From Conus ventricosus (taxonomy: Eukaryota > Mollusca > Gastropoda > Neogastropoda > Conidae), in assembly GCA_018398815.1 (NCBI GenBank), contig CM031628.1:10522946-10547097 (forward strand): DNA of 24,152 nt, read 5' to 3'. Of the stretch, positions 1 to 10,488 are shown piece by piece (positions within the stretch are counted from its first letter, which is position 1; the number at the start of each line of letters is the position of its first letter). The notes under the pieces were generated by a model. It was not told the origin of the DNA. It did not search any database and saw nothing but the letters and a program-made list of their open reading frames with translations. Position numbers and translations under genes: made by a program.

Positions 1-17
1 TTGAAATCATCTTCATA

Positions 18-210
18 TGCACAAGATCACAATTCCACTCTTTACATTTTCGGCCAGGTGGCCTTTTTCAAGAGAAAGAAACCCACAAAAACAATGCAAG
101 TATAATGTCCATCTTTGGCAACTGGACATTACGTAGTTGTTTTTCTTTTTTTTTTCTCGAAAAAGGCCACGTGGCCGAAAATTTGTAGAGTGGAATTGTG
201 ATCTTGTGTA
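18..210. repeat. Foldback (MITE-like) long hairpin
   Basis: Bases 18-80 are the imperfect reverse complement of about 150-210: the outer arms share cacaagatcacaattccact against its complement ending at 209, followed by a matching ggcc-rich block. The pairing continues inward to taatgtcca (103-111) and tggacatta (123-131), leaving an 11-nt loop. The structure is thus one nearly continuous hairpin of about 190 bp without coding capacity, as in foldback elements or MITEs. Target-site duplications cannot be judged because the left flank is only 17 bases. It could also be the end of a larger inverted-repeat element. Confidence 0.75.
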
Positions 211-378
211 CTGTTTTCTTCCCTTTGGAGGACTATTGCTTTTGCATCTTCATAATGGTTTACACAACACTGAACAACAGCAACAACAACACGAACAATA
301 ATGATATGATCTGATATTATTTAACCAATCAGTGGGCGTAGTCTTTTGAACTTACGTTAAAATTTCAAACGGATGACA

Positions 379-404
379 GGGGGGGGGGGGGGGGGGGGGG
401 GGGG
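379..404. repeat. Poly-G tract (26 nt)
   Basis: Uninterrupted run of 26 G. Such a run can form G-quadruplexes and is prone to length error in sequencing. No gene is visible between the foldback element and this tract. Confidence 0.95.
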
Positions 405-445
405 CCAAAAGGGAAAGTGGGAAGGTCCCAAGCTAGGAAAAAAAT

Positions 446-572
446 ACTTGGACATTTCTGAAAATATGGCTGACTTCTTTGAAGCTTTGATTTGTTACTT
501 GGACATTTGAAAATAATGGCTGACTATCTTGAAGCTTGATTTTGTTTGACTTGGTGAAAATGACTATGAAGC
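446..572. repeat. 51-bp imperfect tandem repeat, about 2.5 copies
   Basis: Copy 1 starts at 446 and copy 2 at 497, both reading acttggacattt, then tgaaaat, atggctgact and cttgaagct. A shorter third copy starts at 549 (acttggtgaaaatgac). Small indels separate the copies. No coding sense was seen. The following 573-850 is A/T-rich single-copy DNA in which I see nothing. Confidence 0.8.
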
Positions 573-895
573 ACAAGAAAAAGAGACAATGCACATTTCT
601 AGCTCTATATTCTTTCCATAAAATCTTTCATTGTCTAAGCTTTTATTATAAATGAATTCGGAATTTATCCAAGTATTTTGAAGCGCAGTAGTAATTCAGA
701 TATCACTATTCAAGTCTTAATCCATTTTTTACACGTTTCGAATCTAGAAAATAGTCCCTCGGCGAATTTCTTTGCCTTTAATGTATGTTTTGGAAACCCA
801 GGAGTTAATTTATAGGACAGTCCACATTTTTGTAATGTTGCATGGTGCGTTGTTATTGGGCAACAGGAGGATTGACGTGTTCGAAAATACGATAC

Positions 896-1155
896 CTGTC
901 TAGCTCTGCCACATGCTGTTCTTGACAAGCCCGAAAGTCACAAAACGACTCATCACTATTGTCACTACAATCTTGTCGGTGGTCACACACAAACGTGTAG
1001 GGCACGCCCTTACTTCCTGTGAGGCATGAGAACAGCGAGGGAAGTGACGCTCTTTCCGGAAACAAACAGGATGAAGCAGCAGGCATGTCCCAGCTGTTGC
1101 TGTCAGTGCCACGTGGACCGCCATGTTTGGCCCAACAGTCACTGCCAGCGTCACA
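896..1155 (-). CDS. Partial host exon with an LDL-receptor class A module
   Basis: On the minus strand the frame open from 1377 to 853 contains FVCDHRQDCSDNSDESFC (about 990-940), which matches the C-terminal half of an LDLa module: C-D-x3-D-C-x-D-x-S-D-E-x2-C, with the acidic calcium-binding residues intact. It is preceded by FSC at about 1029. The C1/C3 cysteine pair is not evident, as in some divergent LDLa copies. Upstream residues (CDAGSDCW..., near 1155) also look like cysteine-bearing extracellular sequence. Proposed limits: a possible acceptor AG at 1143-1142 and a possible donor CAG/GTATCG at 896/895; neither is proven, so the start is uncertain. LDLa modules occur in secreted or membrane receptors and bind ligands through calcium-dependent loops. 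The 5' part of the open frame is probably intron. The parent gene is not recognised. No start codon, signal peptide or membrane segment is visible. Confidence 0.65.
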
Positions 1156-1752
1156 GGCCAAAAACAAATACGTCGTGTGGATTGAAAGGACAGAGAATGA
1201 AGTGGGCATTGAAGGCAGTCTTATGAGGAAACAGGGCGGCAGACCTGACACGGAGAGTTTCGTGCACCGGCTCGTTGACCTTACAGAGGTATACGACAGT
1301 TCCATCATAATCATGTGTACAGGAACCAACTTGAATAGATATATTATTGTGCTTTGTGAAGATATGTTTGTTAACAATTAGAAGTGTTATATCAAACCTA
1401 CAACACCTCGGATTAGTGGGATCTGTAGCCAAGCGAGTGTTGGTATTGTGAACGCCCCATGGGCTAACGTTTTGTCCATCCACATCAGTGTCTGTTTATA
1501 CCTGAACAAAACGAAAGAGCAATGTGAAATTTGACTTTTTTCTTAGTGGTCTGAATGCAACACAGATGCAACTAAAAGGGTGGACACCTTTGCAATGAAA
1601 GATCAGTTTCTTAGTTCATTCAAGTTAATGAAGACCATTGCCGTCAAACAGCTTTTCAAACAAATACTTAATTGCGGTCTTTTACTTTTCAGTCCACGTT
1701 TTACATAAAGATAACATTCTGGCACAGAGATCAAAGACGCAGCTGGAGATGT
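1156..1752. other. Stretch without a recognisable gene
   Basis: Single-copy-looking DNA, probably intron or intergenic next to the LDLa exon. Short open frames on both strands have no recognisable domains and no consistent coding bias. No repeats were seen. Confidence 0.5.
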
Positions 1753-1802
1753 AATGTATCAAAATGGCCACTCTCCCTGTTCAACTCGTGCACCAGATTG
1801 CA

Positions 1803-1831
1803 CCCCCCCCCCCCCCCCCCCCCCTCCCCCC
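1803..1831. repeat. Poly-C tract interrupted by one T
   Basis: 22 C, one T, then 6 C. A proline-rich short open frame crossing it is a by-product of the tract. Confidence 0.95.
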
Positions 1832-1875
1832 AACCACTGTCTTGATCCAGTCCCTGGAAGGGAACGTGGGTTAGG

Positions 1876-2191
1876 CCCAAAATTATCCCCCCCCCTCTCC
1901 TTTCCTTTCCTCCATGTTAAATGGGACCGTTCTGGGTCTGCCCCAAAATGACTACCCCATACCTCCCAGAGTTTTCAGAGCAATGTGCCTGATTGTGCTT
2001 CACTTTATGGAGGGGGTGGGTGTGGAGACCCAAAATGCCCCCCCCCCCTTTTCCCTTCATGTGTCCCATGTTAAATGGGGCCATTTTGGGTCTGCCCCAA
2101 ACTGACTATCCCATATCTCTCAGAGTTATCCCCGGACTGTGCTTGGTTGTACTTCACTTTGCGGAGAGTGGAGGGGGGGGGGGGGGGGGGG
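1876..2191. repeat. 154-bp tandem repeat, two copies, with C and G tracts
   Basis: The marker ccatgttaaatggg occurs at 1912 and 2066 (offset 154). The shared unit also includes cccaaaat (1876/2030), a C tract (1887-1895 and 2038-2048), gggtctgccccaaa, ctgattgt or cttggttgt, and acttcacttt. The second copy ends in a G tract at 2173-2191. Sequence just before 1876 (gtgggttaggcccaaaat) may be the tail of a third copy. Open frames across it come from the repeat, not from a gene. Confidence 0.85.
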
Positions 2192-2499
2192 AGGGGTCGA
2201 GGGGGCCGGGGGAATCTAACATTGCCATAAACGAACACGCTAAAGTTCTTTTGGAACATTTTTTTCCCATCTTAGGGAGTACTCCTCGGGCAGGTGGGCA
2301 TGTCCAGGATAGCCCCCATTCCCACCTTCTCCTACACCTTACGCCTCTTTTTTTTCATTTTTGTGTAAATGTTGGACCAAACTCATAGTCGTATCACGAA
2401 AGAGTCATTCCAGGATAACAGGATAAGGATAACAATTGTATTTGTCCAAGAGATGGAAAATTCATTTTCGACAGCACAGCAGCCATATACCAGGACAAA

Positions 2500-2511
2500 A
2501 CACACACGCAC

Positions 2512-2545
<34 letters not shown>

Positions 2546-2551
2546 CACACA

Positions 2552-2582
<31 letters not shown>

Positions 2583-2594
2583 ATACACACACAC

Positions 2595-2673
<79 letters not shown>

Positions 2674-2676
2674 CAC
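2500..2676. repeat. (CA)n microsatellite, interrupted
   Basis: About 175 bp of CA dinucleotides with cacg, caaca, acca and cata interruptions. Histidine/threonine or cysteine/valine open frames here are artefacts of the repeat. Confidence 0.98.
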
Positions 2677-2755
2677 AAGGCGTAAAATGCCTGTGTAAGA
2701 ATCCATAGTAAATCAATCCCATCAGTAAAATATCTTCATGCAAGCACAAACACTT

Positions 2756-2816
2756 CCCCCCCCCCCCCCCCCCCCCCCGCCGCTCCCCCCCCACACACAT
2801 CACACACACACACACA

Positions 2817-2890
<74 letters not shown>
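2756..2890. repeat. Poly-C followed by (CA)n microsatellite
   Basis: 23 C (2756-2778), a short cgccgct spacer, 8 C, then CA dinucleotides to 2890 with few interruptions. It is separated from the preceding (CA)n array by only about 80 bp. Confidence 0.98.
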
Positions 2891-2892
<2 letters not shown>

Positions 2893-3100
2893 ACAAATAC
2901 ATGTGCGTGCACAGCTACAGTACACATCCACTCTCTTTAAAACATGGAACCTAAAATTTCAAAAGTGAGCATCATCATCATCATTAAAAGCAAGCAGCAT
3001 ACTCTATCTAAATATATTCAGTTTAATAAGATTGAAATAATAAATATGATTATTTAAGACCAGGCATCCCTCGATACATACGATTTAAACACACCACATA

Positions 3101-3118
3101 CACGCGCGCGCACGCATG

Positions 3119-3187
<69 letters not shown>

Positions 3188-3214
3188 CACGCACACACGC
3201 ACGCACGCACGCAC
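3101..3214. repeat. (CA)n microsatellite with CG-rich edges
   Basis: The core is (CA)n with cgcgcg and (CACG)n at the edges. It is the third CA array within 0.75 kb. Confidence 0.98.
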
Positions 3215-4009
3215 CGGGGTAGACCCAGAACATTCCCCTGCTCCTCGTGAGGTACCCAACTACCCTGAAGAAAAAAGGTTGTGTGAAGCATTTCTATTTC
3301 CTGAATGAATTGGTGCCTTCATTCATTAGCGATGTGCAAGTAAAGCAGACCAAAGAAGGAATGGGCGCCTTCCTGGCTATGTTGAACGTAGAGACGTCAA
3401 GCTCGAAATGCGTCGATCCCAAAACCAAATTCATAAGGTTGTGTTAAAATCGCAAAGAGATGGGGTGGGATGGAGCAGCCAGGAAGAGGAGTTACTCTGG
3501 CTCTGCCCCTGAACAGTGCGCCTGGGGAGGTTCTGGCACCGTCCTCGTGCTGTCCTGAGGAAAATGAATGCTCTGATGTTTTGTGCCCCAAGAAACATTC
3601 CTGGGTATATAATGTACAGCCATGTATATGCGTGGTGCTCTATCCGTAACTATCCGCCTGGAATTGAACTAAGCACCACTCTCATCAACAGCACATGCTG
3701 AACCAACCGTAAAAAAAAAAAGAATAAAATTTTTTTGTACGAACGCTACGATCCTTTAGGTAAGTGCCACTATAATTTGTGTATGTTTGGGGTGGTGTGG
3801 GGGTGCACTGGGGTTGGGAGTGCAGGGAAAATAAGAGAATGGAGGGATTGGTGTGTGGAAGATGGTGGGAAGGGGGGAGGGGCGTTCCTTCCCAGAGTAG
3901 ATTTACTGAAGATGAAGGGTAGTCATCAAGCTCATCCAAGAGAATGAAGAAAATAATGCGACCATGAGAGCCGAAATTAGTTACTAAAAGGGCGGGGATC
4001 ATACTAGGA
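3215..4009. other. Stretch without a recognisable gene
   Basis: Mixed-composition DNA. Open frames of 60-110 codons on both strands carry no recognised domain. G-rich on the plus strand around 3790-3890. Nothing supportable. Confidence 0.45.
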
Positions 4010-4047
4010 CTGCCCAAGATAAACCCTGATGACTAGATCTTGGGCAG
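4010..4047. repeat. Short perfect inverted repeat
   Basis: ctgcccaagat (4010-4020) and atcttgggcag (4037-4047) are perfect reverse complements, 11 bp each, with a 16-nt loop. Function unknown; it may be a decayed terminal structure or chance. Confidence 0.7.
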
Positions 4048-4206
4048 GAAGGCGGACGTGAGAGTGGGAGGGGAGGGGGCAATCAGGGGTAATATCAAAT
4101 TTTGAGTTCACCAAGGAAGGAACGGACGTACCTCAGGGAGAGGAAGTCGTTCTGGGGGTTTACAGGGGCACTAGTGTCCACAAAACGAAACGTGTCTTTA
4201 AAAACA

Positions 4207-4212
<6 letters not shown>

Positions 4213-4250
<38 letters not shown>
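4213..4250. repeat. (GA)n microsatellite
   Basis: About 19 uninterrupted GA units. Confidence 0.98.
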
Positions 4251-4251
<1 letters not shown>

Positions 4252-5012
4252 CGATTTTTAAATTACTTGAACAAAATTTCTGCTACTTTTCAAATTGTTT
4301 TTGTTTAAACATAGGGACATTTATACTTGTAAAATAACTACCATTAGTGCTTTCATTAGCAACATTTTTAGATGGAATTATTGTTACTATTGTAAACCCG
4401 TCATGACGTGCTAGGCTTATATCCCCTTGTTTGATGTTTAATCGATCCATCCAGTTTCTGAGAGAGAAAAAAAAGAAAAAAGAAAACAAAACTGTTAGGC
4501 AAAGGTGTTATTGTTGGTGTTGCTCTTGTTATTGCTGGTGGTGGTGGTGGTGGTTGTCATGGTGGCGATGGTAGTATGCTTTAGATAAGTTTTAACAGTT
4601 TGCCTTGGACAAAGAGGTACATTAGTTGATGGAAATCTTCGATCTAATTTCTGTTCTAATGTTAGTGGATAACTTATCTTCCTCTTTTGTGGGAGTCAGC
4701 CCAGGCTCTCTCACTACTTCAAAGTATTTCTGTCATCTGTAAACCGATAAACAACCTTACTGACTGGTGCTGAATCATGCTGAATGTGCGTTTACAAAGG
4801 ATGACAATATTTAGATCATGAGAAAGTGTAATTGGTGGATGTACGTGTCTCCGATAAAAAGCTGTAAAATTGACCTGATAAGCACCGGCAAACACCATAT
4901 CGTTAACTATACGAAAATATTGAACTTCCTCTTGTTACGTTTCTCCCAAATTATTGTAGGGTTAAGTCAAATGAATACTAGAGTAGCTCTCAACATTTTG
5001 TTATTCTTGTCG
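4251..5012. other. Stretch without a recognisable gene; contains (TGG)n
   Basis: A/T-rich DNA with a short (TGG) run at 4535-4554 and the palindrome cgtcatgacg near 4400. No coding region is supportable. Confidence 0.45.
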
Positions 5013-5092
5013 TGCTGCTGCTGCTGCTGCTGCTGCTGCTGATAATAATAATGAGAATGATGATGATGATAGTGATAATGATGATGATGATT
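5013..5092. repeat. (TGC)n trinucleotide repeat followed by ATA/GAT repeats
   Basis: About 9.7 uninterrupted TGC/CTG units (5013-5041), then ataataata and degenerate gatgat repeats to about 5092. A short plus-strand open frame runs into it as a cysteine run and stops at its end, with no sign of a real protein. Confidence 0.95.
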
Positions 5093-6972
5093 TTTTAAAG
5101 AAAATATAGCCTGCTAACTAGCTATACTCTGTTGTTTTTTTTTACCCCTGGAAACAAACACATTAGTGCACAGAGGACTGGCAGAGAGTTTTTTTTCACA
5201 TTGACACAGTATGGGTGCAGCAAAGATCAGATGACTGCTCAAATTATATTTTGCCTGTTTATGTTGCGTGTTTTGGGGAATGAAAAAAGGCACGAATATT
5301 TCATATTTCTAATACTCCTCAATTTCGTACACGTCTGTAAAATGAACATAATAATGTCTGTTTGCATGTTCCTTACACTGTGTCTGGGCTTGTATCTCCG
5401 GTTTTATAAATGCATGACTGTAAACCTTGCATTGATCCATACTTTTAAGAGTTTGAAGGACACTCTCTAAAGTGAAAAGTGGGGTTTCCATGCATTAGCT
5501 TGCAATATTTAGCAAATATGTTATTTTTGAACAAAGGATATGATTTAAATAGGAACGTTTGTAGTTATCTGTACACTTTCATCGCCTTAAAGCGCAAATT
5601 TTAAAAATAGCTCGATTTACCATACTACAAACCGCTACAGCTGTGTTCGAATTTAAATCTCTGTTAATACTACATCAATGACATTTGATTCTGACATATT
5701 TTTGTGAACTCAATTTACCAAATAATATTAACACAGTCTGTGTGACTGGGCTGTGTATACATGAATGAAGTCTGGGAAACAAGGGAAAGAACACAGGCAA
5801 TACAGGCAGAAGTCTCGCCGAGAACCATCCACTCGAATCGAAATGGAGGACAAGAACACAGATGTGACAACACAAAGTCCACATATGATTTAAATCAGTA
5901 AACCTGTCCAGTCACACTCATTCAGTTACAGCAATCAGGAGAAGGCCTCAGAATAGTCACCATTTGGGGGGACTCAGGAAGCCTAAGTATCGCAGAGGGG
6001 GCACTCTGTATTATACCAGTGGGGGTAGGGGTACACCAAGAATGCTTCCAAACACGTTTAAACATCCTTTACTCCTGCAGGCAGAAGAAAGAGACAAATG
6101 GCACCACACCTGGTACCGGGCGGTTAGTCAGGGTACCGCTCAAAATCAGCACAACAATAAGCACACTTCATCACCATTGTTGAAGTGTTTCCAAAACGGC
6201 TAGACAGCAAAAAAAGAAAACACCACGATCCTAATCAGCTCAAATCGCAGAGGTGCTTACGAAGGGGAAGAAGAGGGCTACCCAGAAGGAAAGGAAACAC
6301 TTTTTATGATTTTTTTCTTCTTTAATTTCTGTAACTCCCCATCTAGAGAGGGAGTCAGGGGACACCATGAGCCACATTTGAAGGGTGGTGAGGGATGTCC
6401 TGGGGTAGAATTCTATCAAAAGTCAATGATGAACGTTTTAAGTTCTAGTTTGTGCCCAGTTCCCAGCTGGTCAATTATAGAATTTTACCAACCAATTTGA
6501 ACTGCATCATGTTAGGAAAAAACAACAAACAAACACACACAAAAACAAAACAAAAACGGGAGCCTTGCACGCAAAGCTAAACAATAAAAGACATGGTATC
6601 AGACAAGCGCTTTCAGTGACAAAAAAGTTATCTTTTGTCCACACCAGAAAAGTGTTGAGGGGGTGGGGGTGGCACAGGTCCTTTTAAGTATTGAGTCTCT
6701 TTTCTTTTTTCTGAGTCCCACAAAGAGTCCATTGTTTCAGTGCTTCATCAGGTTAGGAGAAGCAAGATGCAAAAACAGATTGAAGGAGAACATTGCCGCT
6801 CACAGTTCACCACAGCTGCCTCAGCTCATGGCTGGTTGTCACGACCGGCTCCTGGAGGTCTGCCCTGACAGGATCGGTCTAGAAGGGAGTGAAGGGAGTG
6901 ACTGACTCACACGCTCCGCAAGGAACACACAAGAAAGATTACAATACAATACACCATTATTCACACCAATAC
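5093..6972. other. 1.9 kb without a recognisable gene
   Basis: The longest open frame (5132-5470, plus) is hydrophobic and A/T-driven with no recognised domain. The part from 5940 to 6900 is of mixed composition with G-rich patches and an A/C-rich (AAAC-like) patch near 6515-6556. Nothing more can be supported. Confidence 0.4.
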
Positions 6973-7085
6973 ACACATAGTCACAAATAAGCATTTCAAC
7001 ACACACAACATACACATAGTGACAAATAAGTATTTCAACACACACAACAAACACATAATCACAAATAAACATTTCAATACACATT
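6973..7085. repeat. 39-bp minisatellite, 2.9 copies
   Basis: Copies start at 6973, 7012 and 7051. Each reads acacata then caaataa, atttcaa and an acacacaac block, with one to three substitutions between copies. The unit is 13 codons long, so minus-strand frames pass through it without stops. That openness is explained by the period and is not evidence for a gene. Confidence 0.9.
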
Positions 7086-7854
7086 TGTTCCTTCCCGTTG
7101 TTCCCCCCACCCCTGCCTCTCCAAAGTTCACTGGAGCATCATGTCCAATCGGGTGTCCAAGACGGGCCTGTTTTGAATAGTCTTTCGGTGCCGACACTCT
7201 CAGCACACACCCACAACACTTCTACTAGCACGACACAGAGCTAACCACACTCGCTTAGCTGTCACATGGGCTGCATGAAGTCTGAAGACAGCGTAGAAAC
7301 CATCCCGTCGGACGAGGCGGTAGTCGTTGAAGGTCCCAGACTGGGGTAGGACCATCCAGTAAAGAACACGCGCTCCTCACTCGCTGCGGCCTCAAGAACG
7401 TCAGCCCTGGGTGAAGCCAGGGGAGGAGAAACAAGAAGGGAAAGGAACAGCTACCCGTGGGTGACCCAAGAAAGTGGCGGGTCAAGCGACTCTCTGCCTC
7501 TGTCCAGTTGAGTGTGAACCAGCCGAGCAGATGCGGAAACGCTGACATCGCTCCCTCTACAGGCCGACTGCAGGAATGAAGGTACCGATTGTAACTTCGG
7601 CGATATGGTCGAGAACCAGAACCGGAGCGGGCGTTCCCAGGGACCATCTTCCGCCACAAGTGAAGAGAAAACCTGCCTAACCGAAGGCAGCCAACATGCC
7701 ACCATACGTCACAGAGTGAGAATACCTCAAGCTAAGGGGAATGCTGCATGTGCGGCAGGTAAAAAGACAGGTGAGAGGCCGATAGAGACAGCCAGTTCAG
7801 AGAAAGGCACCAGCCACCCGTGAACCTGCAGGATGAATTGCACGGACAGCGAAA

Positions 7855-7858
<4 letters not shown>
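7086..7858. other. GC-rich block of unknown origin
   Basis: Clearly richer in G and C than its flanks and free of simple repeats. On the minus strand a 58-codon frame between stops (7203-7376) has a protein-like composition (YWMVLPQSG, NDYRLVRRDGFYAVFRLHAA). A second minus frame is open for 134 codons (7255-7659), and a pyrimidine-rich stretch ending in CAG near 7410 on that strand resembles a splice acceptor. The frames conflict and no family is recognised. It could be a host exon, an old retroelement piece or neither. Confidence 0.3.

Positions 7859-7934
<76 letters not shown>
7859..7934. repeat. (GA)n microsatellite
   Basis: About 76 bp of GA with a single interruption (gggaga). Confidence 0.98.
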
Positions 7935-7937
<3 letters not shown>

Positions 7938-9106
7938 TCAACCTCACCTGAGCTGAACGACATTAAGGTGCAAACACACAAGCTACATTAAGGGATTGAT
8001 AACACGACAACAACAACAACAATAAATAAATGAATAATTCTACCACCCAAGATGGGCCAATCGTCATAGGCCTCGTGACACTGGTCCCTTTTACACTATT
8101 TCCTCCTGTAAAGCTATAAAGGAAGTGGAAAGGTGGAAAGGGGTAGGGGAACAAAAGAAACTCCTCCCATGTAGGAGAAGAGGCCAAACACGCCACACAA
8201 CGGCGCTGACAAAGCCCATCAGGGCAGACAAGGAGACGGGACTGAAAACAGCATACTCCCGATCGAAATCCCAGTTCCAATTGTAAAGTAGGACCTCTTA
8301 CGATTCTCACAGGTGTGAAAAAAAAGTTCCTCAGTTTGAGGATGTGGATAACATCCACATAGAAAAAGTGCATGCATATGCAATAAAGTGGATTATGCAT
8401 GCATTAAAGAAAATGGTTAGTGGTGAGATTGGACGATTCTGCCATATATAGTACCTTGTCAAGCCATCACATAGCGGTCAAGACTAGTTCATTTACCCAT
8501 GACCAGAGTTTGTAGTCAGGCTTATAGAATCCTCATGCAGCAACATGAAACTGGGAAACTTGAATGGGATTCTTGTGTTAAGAAAATAGTGACACAAAAC
8601 GGTTTACCCTTTGTCAGGGAGTGTCAATGATGTATAATTTCTTTCTGAATTTAAAGACTGCTTAATTTGATGTTATGAACAAAACTGGGGATGCAAGTAT
8701 GGGAAGGACGATATATATGAGAGTTTTTTCTCTTTTAAATCGTTTTGAAAAAGAAAACAAATTCAGGATTTTTATGAATGGAAGTAATATGATTTACAAA
8801 ATTCCGAACCAGAACTTTGGTGTTAAGACACACGAGAAATTATTTGACGAATCGGAAAATAAAGCATGCCCGCACGTGTGGCGAAAAAACAGCTTGAGGG
8901 TGAAACACCTTTTTTAATTGCTTGCCTTGAATATGCAAATATTCGAAGCACACGCAAAAAATGTAGTGATCCAGCAGTGAAGACACAAGACCTCATGACA
9001 AGGTTCACCAGTAATAATGAACCAAAGATCATGATATTTGCAAAACGCATCGTAGAAACTAGCATTTTGGAAATAATAATATTAGGATTCAATCTTTGAT
9101 CTAATT
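7935..9106. other. 1.2 kb without a recognisable gene; two small hairpins
   Basis: Contains (CAA)n/(TAAA)n near 8005-8030. A perfect hairpin has arms atgtgga and tccacat (8342-8360). A second has arms tgcatgcata (8369-8378) and tatgcatgca (8394-8403) with a 15-nt loop. Short frames at 8675-8917 and 8823-9092 have no recognised domain. Confidence 0.45.
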
Positions 9107-9176
9107 GCGTGCGTGCGTGCGTGTGTGTGTGTTATTTCAAAATTGTATCAATTTGCATCTCATTTAACTTTTTCAT

Positions 9177-9239
<63 letters not shown>
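9107..9239. repeat. (GCGT)n/(GT)n and (TA)n microsatellites
   Basis: GCGT/GT units at 9107-9132, then 44 bp of A/T-rich DNA, then (TA)n at 9177-9239. The (TA)n directly precedes copy 1 of the long duplication. Confidence 0.95.
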
Positions 9240-9241
<2 letters not shown>

Positions 9242-9790
9242 GACTGTTCCATATCTTTTGATCTCCCTTGCATCCTTGAATGGATCCTCAAGCATAGGAT
9301 CAAAGATTGTCCACTACATTTTATACTGTTTGCATAATGCTTTAGTTTTCAGCAACTTTTTTTTCCTCTCCACACTTTCGTTTCGTTCCATTTACTACCT
9401 TCGCTAGCTGCTTTGGGGGTGCTGTTGGATTCTTTTTTGAACCCTTGGTGGTGAGAATACCACAGAATTATGGACTGTGGTGTGTCTCTATTTGACACCA
9501 AGAGCACAGACACAATCAGCCGTGTCTCCCTGATGAGTCCTATCCAGCGAAGGTAAGGCCTAGGAGCAGGCAATGCAAATAGATCTGCCTTCGAAGTGGA
9601 ATACGATGGTTCCCTCAGGCATCTAGTGAAGTTTCTCATATTTATAATATACCCCCCCCCCCCCATCTTCTTCATCTTCAAACCTTTTTTTTTCAAATTC
9701 AAATCATTGCCAAGTCATTACAAAATGACTGCAGAATTGTTATCCTGCACTTGTTTTCTCCCACTACTTAATTGTTCAGCCTTATAATGT
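9240..9790. repeat. Long duplication, copy 1
   Basis: Matches 9901-10427 over its whole length with many small indels. Shared landmarks are cagactgttccatatctttt, aatggatcctcaagcata, ctctccacactttcg, gctttgggggtgctgttgga, caatcagccgtgtctcc, agatctgccttcgaagtg, a C tract (9652-9664) and ctgcacttgttttctccca. It is not coding: stops and indels differ between the copies. It looks like a repeat-family monomer or terminal-repeat pair. The 9791-9900 spacer is present only once. Confidence 0.85.
9530..9553 (+). ncRNA. Degenerate hammerhead-like core (relic)
   Basis: CTGATGA followed by GTCC and, after a short spacer, CGAA. In copy 2 (10191-10214) the first part is CGATGA but the stem II pair GTCC/GGAC is preserved, so the two copies together suggest an ancestral hammerhead core. 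A conserved hairpin AGACAC/GTGTCT lies just upstream in both. No cleavage triplet or stem III partner was found, so a working ribozyme is not supported. Confidence 0.25.
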
Positions 9791-9900
9791 TTGGTCAATC
9801 AGTGGGAGATTGCATCTCTTAAGAGATTCAAGTAAAGGTTGTTCTGCACAATTCTTAGCCACTCACAATGCTTGTGTTATTGAACCAGCAGAGCTGACTA

Positions 9901-10424
9901 CTCAGACTGTTCCATATCTTTTGATCTCCCCTTGCATCCTTGAATGGATCCTCAAGCATAGGCTCAAAGATTGTCCCTACATATTATACTGTTTGCATAA
10001 TGCCTTTAGTTTTTCCAGCACTTTTTTCCTCTCCACACTTTCGTTTTGTTTCATTTACTATCCTTTGCGCTGCTTTGGGGGTGCTGTTGGACTTGTTTTT
10101 GAACCCCTTGGTGGCGAGAACACCACAGAATTCATGGACTGGTGTGTCTCCTATTTGACACCAAACACAGACACAATCAGCCGTGTCTCCCGATGAGTCC
10201 CTTCCACGGACGTAAGCCTAGAGCAGCAATACAAATAGATCTGCCTTCGAAGTGATACGAGGTTCCCCTCAGGCATCTGTGAGGGTTTCTCATATTTATA
10301 ACATACTCCCCCCCCCCCCCCCCCCCCTCTTTTTTCAAAATTCAGATCTTTGCCAAGTCATTACTATAATGACTGCAGAATTGTTAGTCTGCACTTGTTT
10401 TCTCCCACTTCGTAGTTGTTCAGC

Positions 10425-10427
<3 letters not shown>
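9901..10427. repeat. Long duplication, copy 2
   Basis: Second copy, about 660 bp downstream and in the same orientation, with its C tract at 10308-10327. Its right end runs directly into (TA)n at 10428, after which Penelope-like copy A begins. It may therefore be part of the PLE complex (a pseudo-LTR-like unit) or an unrelated tandem repeat. The sequence does not decide this. Confidence 0.8.

Positions 10428-10485
<58 letters not shown>
10428..10485. repeat. (TA)n microsatellite at the 5' boundary of PLE copy A
   Basis: 58 bp of TA, directly followed by the GIY-YIG-encoding sequence of copy A. Confidence 0.98.

Positions 10486-10488
<3 letters not shown>

Noticed and set aside
2383..3291. 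Several open frames of 60-146 codons over the CA/GT arrays
   Set aside because: They are translations of dinucleotide repeats (His-Thr or Cys-Val runs).
4026..4032. CTGATGA inside the hairpin loop at 4 kb
   Set aside because: No GAAA and no stem II follow; it is a chance heptamer within the loop of an 11-bp inverted repeat.
5132..5470. 112-codon plus-strand frame with hydrophobic segments
   Set aside because: A/T-driven composition, no recognised domain, no splice or expression evidence; hydrophobicity is expected from T-rich DNA.
6734..6752. Minus-strand CTGATGA..GAAAC resembling another hammerhead
   Set aside because: Only six bases (AGCACT) lie between the core halves, giving at most two stem II pairs, and no U-H cleavage doublet or stem III follows GAAAC.
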